Source: Sphagnum compactum (lineage: Eukaryota; Bryophyta; Sphagnopsida; Sphagnales). Taken from it: DNA of 64,000 nt. Position 1 is the stretch's first letter. Each line of letters starts with the position of its first letter. This document shows positions 23,363 through 34,512 of this stretch, piece by piece. Position numbers and translations under genes: made by a program. The notes under the pieces are model-generated. The model was given only the letters and a program-made list of their open reading frames with translations. It did not search any database and was not told where the DNA came from. The stretch covers positions 12,653,118-12,717,117 of the forward strand of contig OZ234503.1 of NCBI GenBank assembly GCA_965153455.1. Direction: 5' to 3'.

Positions 23363-26013
23363 CAAAAAAAAAGTAACCATACATTTTTTTAATATATTGA
23401 AAATATATATTTTAAAAATTAATGATCAAATGAGGATAATATTTAATTTTATCTTTATGATGTTGATTAATCACATATTTAATATGCATTCCAATACATT
23501 TTTAAACAATAATTATATTTTCCCCCTATTTTTCAGGTTGTCCAAAGTTGTATAAGTAGGTGAAAGAAGATGAATTTTTGAATATTGTCCATTTGCAACA
23601 TGATGTAGCTTTAAAATGTACTTGTAAGTTTTCAACTTTTAAAAATTATAGTAGAATACATCAAACTTCTAATGAAAAGTATGTTTAAATTCAATTTGAT
23701 TAGTCATTTTCAAACATACTTGTTATCTACTTTTATTGTACCAAAATTTTTCAAGTTTTGTAATCAACTCACAATAAACTCAAAGGATAGCACCATTTTT
23801 TATTATGTTATTTTAAATTATTTTCAATCTAATTTTTGTTTACTTGTGTTGAAAATTGGACCACCTTTTTATTGTGTTTTTTTAACTACTTTTTTTTGTA
23901 TACTTTAACATGCTTTCACCTTAGTAGTTAATTGTTGTGATGGGTTTACATCAATGAATGCATTTTTATTCATGTATTTTTAATGTATTCATGAATGCTA
24001 ATTTGCATAATTTAAAGGCAATTTTTTTAGTTGATAGTTCTTTATGGGGTACTTTCCTAATAAATGCTTAATGATTTGACATAACTAAATGTGGATTTTG
24101 TTTTATCTTGCATGTGTTAATGGTTGTGGATTTGATGCTTTTGAAAATGAGTTTGATGTGTATGATACCTTTAGAAATCGAGATGTAACTTGGGAATGAC
24201 AAGTCATTAATGTTAAAAATATTTGAACACATTTTTCTTTGGTTACTCCATTCAATAATGTCTTATTTGTAATACTTCATATCTTCCAAGTGCATTGCTA
24301 GCGTGAGCATCTAGAATTCTTAAGCCCCAATGTGTTAATCTAGAAATAGTTAGGAACATAATTTGGAATTAGTAAAGCATTTCTTATTTTCATTTTAAAG
24401 TTTTATTATTAACCCATGAATGTGGAAAACTATAGGCCTAGCTTAAACCTTTCAAAAAACCACAAATAAACTACATGCTTTTGTGTTCCTTTCAAAAGAG
24501 ATTCCAAACTTTTATTTTAATTATGAAATGAACCATCTTTGAATACATGAAGTCATAATTGGACATCAAATCACATTAAATAGGTGCTATATAGTCATTT
24601 GTTTTGTTTTGTGATCACACCCAAAGTGTTAAGGGCCTTGTTATGCGTTTGGTACCATTGAAAAGCCCTTAGCAAGGCAGTGTGGATGTTTGTTGTTTCA
24701 CAAAAAAACAACAAACATAGTTTTAGACTCATAGAACAAAAATAATTGAGTTTAGCATTATTTTCACCTTTAGAAATTGATTAAAAGTTTTTAATGATTT
24801 TTTTACAATTGATTTTTTCGAAAAGTCATGTCTCTTAGACCCTTTAGGAGGTTTATCTTAGAATTTTTATTATAATATCTTTTTATGTTGTATCTTTTCA
24901 TATATTTTTCACAATTGGGTTTTCTAATAAGTTGTATACAATGTAGCAATGTTTCATAAAAAATTTGAAATTAAAAACTTTGATTGGAGTTCTATTGTCA
25001 TGTCAACAATAGCCATGTCCACATTTTGGATGATAATTTCAAGAGACAATTCACATTTGACCCTTTTCAATTGCACATTCACCTTTCAATTGTCACATGT
25101 GAAAATTGAACGTATTTGTTTTCCCAACACATGTTTGATTCAACTTAGGTCACATCACATTGAATAAACACAAAATTGTCTTGCAAAAATGAATATTAAA
25201 TGATAGAAAAACTAATTTTTTTTTACAAGATGATCAACTAACACAAATTGTGGGTGCAACCTCAATATTAGACCACACACAATTTGCTCATAAATTGTCT
25301 TGATAAAATTGCTTGTATAATTTCACAAATTGTCATGAAATATAAATCATGATTAGTAAACATTGTAAATAAAAACTTGTCAAGGACCATTATTAGAAAA
25401 CAAAAAAAAATTCATAGAACATAATAGAAACTTATTCATGACATCACGAGGGGTAAACACAAATTTTCATGACATGTGATTTCTGAAATTACAAATTTTC
25501 GCATATTATTCTGTGGGTGTTAATTGATTTTAAGATTTTAGAAATATAAGCCAAACATCCGCCTCACAAATTCTAGTAAATTGAAGTTTGGAATCCGTAT
25601 TAATGGAAGTGGAAATGATTTTATGAAAAATGTATATGATCATTGGATTTGGTTTTGATCATCTTGTAGGATTCAAAGAACAATTTTAAAAAATTGATTT
25701 ATACATAGTTTGACTTTATGTTTGATCACCATTAGTAGTGCGGAATAGCACAAAGCCCAAGTAAAGTAGATCCAATGTAAACACATTAGAGGAAAAAGCA
25801 GAACATGTTAATTCAATTTTGGTGATAAGTCGCCAGATTAAAAAGTATTGCCTCTCACTAGTGTAGTGCATGCCTAATCAGAGAACAAAACTCAGAGTGT
25901 AGGTAGTCCAAACTAGTGTTGCCCAGTTCTTAGGTTTTTACTAGAACCGTTGGTTTCGTGTATAGGCCCTCTCAAAAATCGTTGGATTCGGTTTTCCTTA
26001 TTTTTTTGAAAAT

Positions 26014-26860
26014 GAAGACTTGTGGATTCTGGGTCTAGGTCAAAATTTATTGATTATTGGTTCTCAGTTTTAACAAGTCTCATTTTCATAAAACTTGTCA
26101 ATTTTCGGTTTGGGCTCAATTCTTCGATTTTTTTTTAATAAGCATTTTTAATGAGTAAACTAGCCCAAGATTTTTATGGTAAACCCTAAACCCTAAACCC
26201 AACATAATACACAATAAACACTTGCATGTATGTTGCAAACAAATAAAGTGCGCAACAAGCATTAGAAGGCACTTCAAGAGAAAAAATAAAAACAAGGGAC
26301 AAGCAAAGTGTGCAACAAGCATTAGAAAGCATCTTAGAAAAGAAGCTTGACAAGAGAAGACAACATCCTCCTCCCACTGTAGCAACCCTAACCAAAACCC
26401 TAGATTTAGGTTAACCCTAAACCCTAGACCCTAGGATCAGGATCCAGGTGACTTGGTAATGATCCAGTTCTTGGGTGAGTGTTTAGCTCCTTAGAATTTG
26501 TCAAATTGGCTCGTTGTGGCGGGCCTTGAACTGCATAGAACCGCCGGGCCAATTCTTGTGGCGAGACTCGACTCTCCTAAAGATCATCTGGCCAGGTCTT
26601 AAGACCTGGACCTGGATCGAGACTCGGAACCGGCACAAGACCTGGATCCGGGCAAACTGGTCCAAACTAATGAGGTAGGTACTGGCCATTTTCATAATGT
26701 GAAATGCCAGTCAAATGTGGATTGCTATACATGTTCACACTAGGTCATTTATGAAGTTCATGATGTATCCAATAAGAGGTTGACACGTGGAGGGAATTTA
26801 TGTATGTAAGGTAACGGCAGAGGGCCACAATGAACCAGCACCCATCAGTGCACCATGAAG
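26014..26860. other. Repeat-derived DNA with telomere-like words and a palindrome
   Basis: TAAACCC/TAAACCCT units occur at 26178-26203 and 26386-26430. From 25912 the sequence starts CTAGTGTTGCCC and continues with GGTTC/GAACC words, like the hAT-like element at 14.0 kb, so its far end may lie here. A perfect 18-bp palindrome lies at 26592-26609. No gene is seen. Confidence 0.45.
26592..26609. repeat. Perfect 18-bp palindrome
   Basis: CCAGGTCTTAAGACCTGG reads the same on both strands. It lies among repeated CCTGGATC/GGACC words. Confidence 0.8.
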
Positions 26861-26864
26861 GATG

Positions 26865-27190
26865 GATGATAAGTGATCAGGAAACAGTTCTCTGTTGGGT
26901 TCCAGTTCCTTGGGTAACCATGGTGGTTAGCTCAGTTGCTGTTTTTTTACTACCTACCTACTAAACGACCCACAAGCAAGTTGTTAGTAGGTAGGTAGTA
27001 AAAAAACCAGACCTTACCTATGTATAAACCATGTACTTACCTATTAGTTATCTATTTTCCTACCTATCTACCTATAGATGAGACCTATTTTTCACATAAT
27101 TGGTTACCAAGGTGAAACCATATACTAACTCAGTTGAGGTTCATCCACAACTGAGTACCTAATAACAGGCATTCAGTGGATGGATGGTGC
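26865..27190. mobile_element. Foldback element of the ACCATGGTGG/TACCTA family
   Basis: It starts with a GGATGGATGAT word and runs through 'gggttccagttcc', 'accatggtggttagct' and TACCTA repeats to another GGATGGATGGT word. A perfect 24-bp inverted repeat (26941-26964 against 26984-27007) lies inside. Related copies lie near 31.2-31.9, 32.55-32.79 and 59.55-59.89 kb. No coding capacity. Confidence 0.6.
26941..27007. repeat. Perfect 24-bp hairpin with a 19-base loop
   Basis: The left arm starts GTTTTTTTACTACCTACC and its exact complement ends the structure. A transcript of either strand would fold into a stable stem of small-RNA-precursor size. Confidence 0.85.
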
Positions 27191-27461
27191 GCTGGTCGGG
27201 CTCTGGGCCAATAAACAATAAACCCTAAACCCTAAACAATAATGGGCTGTCGGGCTCCTCTCAGGGCCATTATTTCAGGAATGCCTTGACCCGAAGGTGT
27301 TGTATGGTGTAAAAAATTGATCGATTTTTGTTGATTTTAAGAAACAAATTACCATTTTTTATTTTTTTTTTCTTTCCTGTGACACCCAGCAGGTAATTTG
27401 GAAAGTTTCTTAGTATACAAACCTACAGGCTCTGCAGAATAGGCTTTGTGATACCATAGTA

Positions 27462-27606
27462 CCTTTTCAGGTTCGGCAAAAATTATATTATTTTTTAAAG
27501 TGCTGAAATTTTAGAGAATTCAAACACAAAAATTATTTTGTGCCGAAATCAATTTTTCAAAATAAATAATTTTTCAGCAGCGAGATGCCAAATCTGAAAA
27601 GGTAAT
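27462..27606. mobile_element. MITE with ACCTTTTCAGGTTCGGCA ends
   Basis: The left end ACCTTTTCAGGTTCGGCA and the reversed right end ACCTTTTCAGATTTGGCA differ at two bases. The 145-bp element is non-coding. Related ends occur near 7265 and 53790. Confidence 0.7.
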
Positions 27607-28232
27607 ACAATAATTAATTAGGGTGAAATAAAAACATAGTATGTGACCACCAATAAGATTCTTAAAATAGGAGCCTTGAATTCTATTGAGGTTTAATTAA
27701 ACTCTTCAGAAAACTCTTCACTTGAATGTAAACTCGCACTTAAAAAGCTTGAAATCGCCACATGTATAGGCCTTTTACAGTGTCTATAGGCGAGATGAAA
27801 AAAAAGATTTGTGGCGAGTGAGTGAGTGAGATTGTTCAAATTGGTGTGTTGAATTGCTTGTACGAGTTGCCTTTGTCAACTAATAATACATAGTACCAAC
27901 CTTGGGTGAAAACCGCAGTCGATTCACAGGGCAGATTACTTACAAATTTGTGGATTTTTGTGAAAGCCTTACTAGTGCAAGGGATGATCTAGCTTCCATG
28001 GAAGATTGATTCATGCGAAGTTTTGTAAGCTGTAGGTTTTTTCTATAGCAGAGCCTCCTTGGTTGTTGTTATGCTGGGGAAGGAAGGCCGCCTGGGTCAA
28101 GGAATTGTGGTGTGGAGCTTGGTATTTCCTTGTCCTTATTGCATAAAAATTGCAACTATTTGGGTGGGGAAAGGACAAGCAGTGGGCACTCATGGAAACA
28201 TGTCCTTAGCCTAGACTACAAATATTGCAATC
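27607..28232. other. Non-coding stretch
   Basis: A few AGTG units lie near 27820. No gene is seen. The right part may belong to the 3' flank of the DREB gene. Confidence 0.4.
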
Positions 28233-28405
28233 AATGATGCGTTTTGCACATACATGCAGTGACCCATTGCCAAAGGAAATGTTGCAAATTGATCATGTGT
28301 TTTGCAGATACATCCAGTGGCCCATTGCCAAAAGAAAATGTTGTAATTGATCATGTGTTTTGCAGATACATCCAGTGGCCCCTTGCAAAATGAAATGTTG
28401 CAATT
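28233..28405 (-). repeat. 58-bp tandem repeat, 3 copies, behind the DREB gene
   Basis: Units begin near 28233, at 28291 and at 28349 (GATCATGTGTTTTGCAGATA in the last two) and are 57-58 bases long. They lie 180-350 bases past the stop of the minus-strand gene, so they are probably in or next to its 3' untranslated region. Confidence 0.85.
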
Positions 28406-28585
28406 GATCATGATGTCTTTGCTTCACTACAAAAGGACCTCCAAATTGCAAGCTATAGAGCTTATAACAAGAATTTGGAGTGACACAAGCCTTTAAGCAA
28501 ACAGAATAAGAGTGATGAAGCTTCTTCCCTGATTTGACTGCTTGGGACAAACAAAACTTATCACAGTCGAAATTTAGTTCACTGG

Positions 28586-29791
28586 TCAGTGGTAGCTCCA
28601 AAGATGCGGCTCCCAGCTGGTAGAGCTTGCATCAGCTTGATCATCGCAGTCGGCGGCCTGTGAGGAAGCAGCTGATGGGTCCAGGGCTTCCGGTAACGTC
28701 GTCGAGCAGTGTGGAGGCGGAAGCTGGCAGCACAGCAGGGCATGATCATAGAGGCAGGCAATAACACTTGGCATGTTGAAGATGAAATCTTCGTCCACGG
28801 TATAATAATTCCCACCTCCTTGCTGCTGCTGCACAGCTCTTGCTTCCATCGACTGATCCTGAGCTGCATCCAGCTGCTGCTGCTGCTGCATCACTACCCA
28901 TGAGGCGGTCGTGCTTGCTGTTGCAGTTGCTTTCTCGGAGTCACTGATCAACTCTTGGAGCCCAGCACTGATCTGCCTGTGTTCCAAAGCTTGGACATTC
29001 GTAACTGGCTTTAATGCAGTTTTCTTCTCATGATCTTGCAGCTTTCCCCCTTGAGTATTATAAGCTGCTGCCTGCTGCAATGTGGCTCCATGAATTCCAG
29101 AATTGTAACAACAAGTTGTTGTTGTTGTTGCAGCAGCTCCATCGAAAAGCTGGAGTTTGTTGTCTGAGTAGCTGCTTGCCGAAGAACTATAAAAGCGAGC
29201 TTGTCGTTCGACTATCGTAGTCGAGCAGCTAGCACTGTACTCGACATAAGGTTTTTGATCTGTTGCCATGAGCTGCACGGAAGACGGCTTGGAGATCTTA
29301 CCTGGTGAATAAGGCAATCTTGAGCTTCCCTGATCATGGATCGATGTGGACGTACTCGTATCAAAACTGGATTCAACAGTCATTGATGCTGAAGGACTTG
29401 AAGTAGTCGCTATGGTAGCCTCTGCAGGCTGGAATATGGCTGCACCGTATCTCCTACTTTGTAGCATCTTTCCAGATGCAGTTCGTCGAGCCAAGCTGTG
29501 TGCAGCTTCTGTGGCAGCGGCCTGAATGGATTTGTCAGAGAGGTCCAGGGGACGGGGGAGGGAGGGCGAGTATTCTGGGAAGTTTAGAAGAGCATTGGGT
29601 CCCCGGAGCGCTAGGGCCGCAGCGTCGTAAGCGCGAGCAGCCATTTCGGGCGTGGCAAAGGAGCCCAACCAAATGCGAGTTTTCTTCTTGGGTCTTCGAA
29701 TCTCAGTCACCCATACGCCCCAAGATCTCCTCCTAACACCCCGGTACACAGGGTGCAGGCAACCGTGGCCCTCTGCAGCACTCATGTCCAT
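28586..29791 (-). CDS. DREB-type AP2/ERF transcription factor, single exon
   Basis: Nuclear regulator of 401 residues, intronless as is common in the family. The ATG at 29791 is followed closely by a second (Met3). One AP2/ERF domain spans residues about 15-72: [23 protein letters not shown] and ARAYDAAA. With Tyr16 taken as domain position 2, position 14 is Val28 as in DREB proteins, but position 19 is Arg33 where DREB proteins have Glu, and the usual Gly-Lys-Trp is Gly-Val-Trp. Low-complexity Ser/Thr, Ala and Gln runs follow. [10 protein letters not shown] (333-342) is an acidic-hydrophobic patch like those that activate transcription. The chain ends WEPHLWSYH, with the LWSY motif known from DREB groups. 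The subgroup (A-4 or A-5 like) is uncertain. DREB proteins typically bind DRE/CRT sites in stress genes; the Arg may change preference. Confidence 0.92.
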   Translation of the reverse strand: MDMSAAEGHGCLHPVYRGVRRRSWGVWVTEIRRPKKKTRIWLGSFATPEMAARAYDAAALALRGPNALLNFPEYSPSLPRPLDLSDKSIQAAATEAAHSLARRTASGKMLQSRRYGAAIFQPAEATIATTSSPSASMTVESSFDTSTSTSIHDQGSSRLPYSPGKISKPSSVQLMATDQKPYVEYSASCSTTIVERQARFYSSSASSYSDNKLQLFDGAAATTTTTCCYNSGIHGATLQQAAAYNTQGGKLQDHEKKTALKPVTNVQALEHRQISAGLQELISDSEKATATASTTASWVVMQQQQQLDAAQDQSMEARAVQQQQGGGNYYTVDEDFIFNMPSVIACLYDHALLCCQLPPPHCSTTLPEALDPSAASSQAADCDDQADASSTSWEPHLWSYH

Positions 29792-30629
29792 CTGCTCTGT
29801 CGAGTTTGCAACACAAGATTCCTAATTTGCAGCATCTTTCCAGCCCATTCAGTTCATTTTCCTTCACTGCAGAACGCGGCCACTCTAGCGATGTCCACTG
29901 CTTCTTTTCCCACGCATCCCTCTAGCTATTCAAGAAAGAAACTCATGCACCACCCCCCACTCACTGTCCATGAGTTTCTCTCTTGAAAAGCAAAATCATT
30001 TCCAAGTAGATGATAGCATACATATTATATGTGCACATGATCCTGAGATCAGTACTACTACTACTGTTACTACTTTCTTAGATAAGTACGGGTATGCACC
30101 ATGTCGAGGTTGGAGTACTCACGTTTGTGTAACGACTCAAGGCAAGATATGAAGCTGGGTTCCAGTGTGCTGCAGCACGCTCAAGCTCCCAGCTCGAACA
30201 AGGACATTCAACAGTCTCCAACTGCAATACTGTCTATAGCTAGACCGGCCACTGCCTCGTCCAATGTCGAATCGATCTGCAGCACAATATCCACTAGCAG
30301 CTTCCAACAACGTCTCATGATGGATCAATATTCTCTGACTTGCAGAGTTCATGATTCATCGTATTAAAGACTAATGTCGTCAGCTGGATCACCTAGTCTT
30401 CTCTACAACCAAACAAACAAACATCCGCATCGCAGCTTTGAATCGACAGCAAACTGCGTTTGCCAACAACACCAGGTACAGCGACTCTAGTGAATGCTTA
30501 CCTAAAGGATGCACACACTAGTAGATCAACCGCAAATGAAATCCGAGGTCGTGAAGCAGAGATTGCAGAATCCCGCAGCAGCAACTGGGGTGGATGATCA
30601 GATCATCACCAAGTCCTCGATCGGAAATA
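29792..30629 (-). promoter_or_regulatory. 5' leader of the DREB gene
   Basis: Gene-like base composition, no transposon signature and no long open frame that I can name. If the TATA box at 30630 is used, this is an unspliced leader of about 800 bases, or one containing an intron that I could not fix. Confidence 0.4.
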
Positions 30630-30638
30630 TTATATATA
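30630..30638 (-). promoter_or_regulatory. Candidate TATA box of the DREB gene
   Basis: TATATATAA on the minus strand, 840 bases before the start codon, in non-repetitive DNA. Confidence 0.4.
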
Positions 30639-30678
30639 CAACATCCCTTCGGCGAGTGTGTGGAGGATGACGGTACTT

Positions 30679-30690
30679 ACGCGTACGCGT
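30679..30690. promoter_or_regulatory. Double CGCG box (ACGCGTACGCGT)
   Basis: A perfect 12-bp palindrome made of two ACGCGT words, about 40 bases upstream of the candidate TATA box. ACGCGT fits VCGCGB, the known binding site of calmodulin-binding CAMTA factors, which control CBF/DREB1 genes in Arabidopsis. Calcium- or cold-linked control of this gene is an inference. Confidence 0.45.
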
Positions 30691-30699
30691 TTGTTTTCG

Positions 30700-33078
30700 T
30701 CCGAGCGTCACAAACCCCGTCACACAGACACGCCTCGCTTGCAGGGTGTAGCAGCACCACCCATGTTGGTTGGAAGTTGCAACCCAGTGGTTTTGGTTTT
30801 TTGGGCAATTTTTCGAGACTGCTTGGCGAATTGTTTTTCAGAAAATGGAAAAATAAAAAATATATATATAATTTTAGGGGTTTTTTTTTTCAGAAAATGA
30901 AAAAAAAGGACAGATTTTGGGGGGTGATTTTTATGGATTTTTTTTTGGCCTTTTTTTCAAATAAAAATAAATATAAAACTAGCCTCATCTAGACCATCAC
31001 TTGTTGTAGCACTTTTGAAATAATATTACAGCCCACCTAGGACAATTATCATTTAATGCTAATTAATGCTGGGGATTTAATCCTCTTGAGTTGAGCTAGT
31101 TAATGAATTTGAAAAGCAAAACCCTTCGCACTTGGTACTATGGTAAAAAAATCCCAAAATCCATTTAAATTATTTTTAAATATTACAAATATCCCATGCT
31201 TAGACTAAATCAGGGTCTCCCAGGTTCAAATCCTGTAAACGCTTCTAGTTTCCCCTACCCCTAGCTAGGTAACTGACTACAAATGTAAGTAGGTAAGAAA
31301 TGTTGGTGGTTACTACATTTACCCTACCCTAGGTAGGTAAATAACTTCAATGTAAGTGGGTACTATGTAGGTAGGGTGAGCAGCTAGGGAATGTCAATGG
31401 CTATTATGTAAGAAAGTAGGGATGAAACCCCAATGGGACCACCACATAATAATACATATCATAAGAAAAAATTCATCCAAAAATTTTTGTTCAAAAGATA
31501 GAAATGGCTGGATGAAAACATCAAGTGATAGTCCTCCTCCATCTTAGCCTGCTTCTCAATCTCTCTAGCACCCTTGGAATACATGACCACTGGGGAAGAC
31601 ATAAGTGGTTACTAATTACCATGTAAGTAGATAGGGGATATTAATTGGTTACTATGTAAGTAGGTAAGGAACTTGGTGGTTACTAGGTTGGTTGATGTGT
31701 GCCAATGGTTAGTACATCTAATCACCGTGGTTAATTATGGGACAAAAATATGATGGGAAAACGTGTTTCTTCATCCATACAACATGCATCATCCATCTAT
31801 CCGCGTTGGGTGCTATGTGCATGCTGCTTCACTCTAGAACCTGAGAAAGTAGAGGTCTTGTGTTTAGCCTCTCCTTTCCTCTGTAGCAAATAAAGCACAG
31901 TTATAAGGGCCAGGATGAACTAGCACCCACATTGGTTCCTTTACCATTTTGCGTGAGACCTCTTAGTGGTCATAATAAGCTCAGAAAATGTTTGATTTGG
32001 AAGAAGAGACTTTGATTTCGTCTAAGCTTGCTATGTTTATACTAGGTACTCAGAGAGAAGTTTAAATGATTTTGGTGTTTTAACCATGGTACCAATGTAG
32101 GGGATGGTCCATCCAAGGCCCCTTGGCAAAAGCACTCATAGGATACTATTCTTTTATAATTTTTAACCTATGAAACTCTGAGTCATTTGGTTAGAGCATG
32201 TTGTCAGGAGGCATTTTGTTTGGAATTTTGCTAGCAGGTCTGGTAGTAAGTCCAAAACCATTGGACTTGTCAATCCAAATATTTTGCAAAATACAAAATA
32301 TGTCCTTTAGAAATTTTTCTTATCGCAAGAGGTGCAATGCCATTTACTTATGTAACAAACTAGATCACCCTCAGCTTTATCAATAGATTTCTAATCGACT
32401 CTAACACTCTTAGAATTTTCCCCGTATTCTATACCATTTCAGACATTAATTAAAAGCCCTTCTAATGACTAGAGTGAATGAGTTCCCACAAGCACGACGG
32501 ATGGCGTGTGAACAAGAAACAAATTGTGTTATATCCGCATCCCATACCTAACCATGGTGGTTAGCTATGTAGTCGTAACAATCCGCATGCATCTACTGAC
32601 CTGCTAGTAGTCACCAGTGTCTTACCTACCTAATTACCTGCTACATAGTAAGCAAGAATATTCTTTACTTACTTGCCTATGATACTCACCAGTCTACATA
32701 GGTAGCGTGAGGGGAAAGTACTAGGGTTTACAAGATAGGTGTACCCAAGGTTCCCACCTTGGTTAAACTGAGTTATGGATGAGTTGTGGTACAGTAAAAA
32801 AGAAATGAACTCCAATGAATCTTGAGGGATTCAAAACTGATTATTACACTGCCAGTTAAGGAATGGCTCCCCCTGCAAAAGGGGACTTTGGCAGGCCAGC
32901 CAATTCTCTCTGTGCTCAAACTGACATGCACTGGCTAGTTCAATGAATGTGTTCATCATGGTCTCATCCCTATGTATACCCCCCCAGGCTGTGAAAAATA
33001 ATTTGGGTTTGAAGTTAGGTACACTGGCAAGCTTGTACTTTACTTCATTTTGTCCTCTATGTTTGGTTCTTTTGTCGG
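30700..33078. other. Repeat-rich non-coding stretch
   Basis: It contains diverged pieces of the TACCTA/ACCATGGTGG foldback family near 31230-31400, 31600-31900 and 32545-32790. The phrase 'ttcagaaaatg' is duplicated near 30840 and 30890 between runs of T. The open frames at 30594-30992 and 32831-33091 show no motif. No gene is seen. Confidence 0.45.
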
Positions 33079-33399
33079 CCTTGCCTACCAAGGCCAGGAT
33101 ATTGTGTTTGGCCCCTACCTAATAGAGTATAGTAGCTTAAGGCATTTTGGCCCCTACCTAATAGATCTATTCTTATATGAGGATTTTTTGAAAAGATGAA
33201 TATTTTGGCTTGTGTTGAAACTTGAGATTAGTCATGGAATTATAATATCTTGAAGGATTGTAGTTTCTTTTAGAGGATTTTTTGAAGATTATATTTTTGC
33301 ATGGTGATATATTTGAGTTTCCATAATTCTTCTTCTTTTGCCTTAAGACACTTTTTAATGTAAATGGCAAGGCCGCAGTGTGACACACCCTTTGTTTGC
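33079..33399 (+). repeat. Dispersed repeat, copy A (LTR-like)
   Basis: It matches 48951-49457 in the same orientation, through 'aggatattgtgttt', 'tagtagcttaagg', 'tatgaggattttt', 'cttcttcttttgcc' and 'ggcaaggcc' to 'tgtgacacaccc'. It has no coding capacity. Length and content fit a terminal repeat or non-autonomous element, but no ends or target duplication could be fixed. Confidence 0.7.
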
Positions 33400-34203
33400 T
33401 ACAGGGTTTAGGGTTTAGAGAATTTTTTTTCCGTTACAAACTATCATCGGGCAGAACTATCAAAGGCACCTAAGTGTTCAGGAAAGAACTCCTAGCATTT
33501 TCCACATGGATTGCACCTTACCTTCAGTAAAACTTCTGCCTCAAACATAGGATAGCACCTTATCAATGAATCACCGTCATCCATTTGTGAAATATTTTTA
33601 CCGGTTCTCCATGCGGGTTAGGTTAAGTTATTTTACTGGGTCTTAAAATACCCCCCCCCCCCCCCCCTCCCTCCTCTGGGATTTAGCTATCATCTAAATT
33701 TGTCATTAAAATTTTCCACCTAAGGTATGAATTGCATAATGTCTGGTTAAATTAATCCCATTGTATTATTTTTATGTGAAATCCTCTTGTGAACAGAAAT
33801 ATTGCGACGAAAAAAAACATAATTTCAAGATTTAAAAACGAATTCAGTTTTTGGAAAAAAAATTAAAATTGTTTGTTTTGTCAATGTGGAAACTGACCCA
33901 AGGCTACCTATGGTACACCAGAAAACACCAGAAAACACCAGAAAACGAGTCCTTGGTGTAACTCCAGGTTGAGGTTTATGGAGTACTTTCTTAATTCCCT
34001 AGAAGTCTCTCTTTACTTCTCAAAGGAGAGACAATGATTGATTGCATGTCCACAAGCATTGGACATGCAAAATGTCATGAACTTTGCTCTATGTCTTTTG
34101 GTTTGGCGTTATGCGGGTCATCTGACAGAATGAATGGTTACTCAACCTGAGTTGCGCCCCTCATCCCAGACCATAGCCTTTACCAACTAACCGACCGGAT
34201 GAA
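33400..34203. other. Non-coding stretch with simple repeats
   Basis: A telomere-like GGGTTTAGGGTTTAG word lies at about 33404. A run of 17 C lies at 33651-33667, followed by C/T-rich sequence. The 10-base word CACCAGAAAA occurs three times in tandem near 33916. No gene is seen. Confidence 0.5.
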
Positions 34204-34512
34204 ATGATGATGTATCATGACAAAAGTTTTCAGTTCTCCTCTTTGCTACAGCATCTCTCTCTCTCTGCTAAAATCAAACCGTTGTCTACAGGAAGCTCTC
34301 AGTTCTCTCCTCTTTGCTCCATATCTGCTAAATCCAAATCTAGATTCGAAGTTCAACATGTTGTGAAGACCAACATGAAGAAGAGGCAGGCATCTGATGA
34401 GACTGAGAGCCTTGCAATCTCAAAACCCACAAGTCTGATGTTCATTTGCCAAGTGCAAGGACAAGATGGACTTATGGGTAACGGACTCAAGGCTGCTGGT
34501 AACAGAAAATAG
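34204..34512 (+). CDS. Unrecognised 102-codon open frame
   Basis: It begins with three consecutive ATG codons and ends at TAG. The first 50 residues are rich in Ser, Lys and Leu and almost free of acidic residues, which resembles a plastid transit peptide. The middle is basic (KTNMKKRQ). An imperfect 35-base repeat lies inside (about 34236-34285 and 34298-34340). I know no family for it. It could be a first exon, a pseudogene or chance; there is no promoter or splice evidence. Confidence 0.2.
   Translation: MMMYHDKSFQFSSLLQHLSLSAKIKPLSTGSSQFSPLCSISAKSKSRFEVQHVVKTNMKKRQASDETESLAISKPTSLMFICQVQGQDGLMGNGLKAAGNRK

Larger units (their letters stand above)
21783..24571. mobile_element. 2.8-kb segment present only in the left arm, flanked by TCAAAT
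   Basis: The right arm is continuous through a single TCAAAT-like word where the left arm has TCAAAT at 21777-21782 and again at 24566-24571. This is the pattern of an insertion with a 6-bp target duplication, or of a microhomology deletion from the other copy. The ends show no inverted repeats. The segment contains plastid-derived pieces (22.6-23.4 kb) and otherwise AT-rich DNA without a gene. Confidence 0.55.
19428..26013 (+). repeat. Left arm of a large inverted repeat
   Basis: Read on this strand it matches the reverse complement of 39935-43257. Matching landmarks: 19428-19560 with 43110-43257; 21040-21300 with 41850-42150; 24600-24720 with 41290-41390; 25540-25700 with 40250-40430; 25740-26013 with 39935-40215. 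The copies are diverged but clearly collinear. This arm has two extra segments, about 600 bases near 20100-20700 and 2.8 kb at 21783-24571. I see no transposase or reverse transcriptase in it. Confidence 0.85.

Noticed and set aside
28709-29736. Plus-strand frames over the DREB gene
   Set aside because: Shadows of the minus-strand gene.
31215-31240. GGTTCAAATCC-like tRNA T-loop
   Set aside because: Only a 4-bp stem forms, and no anticodon or D arm can be drawn upstream.
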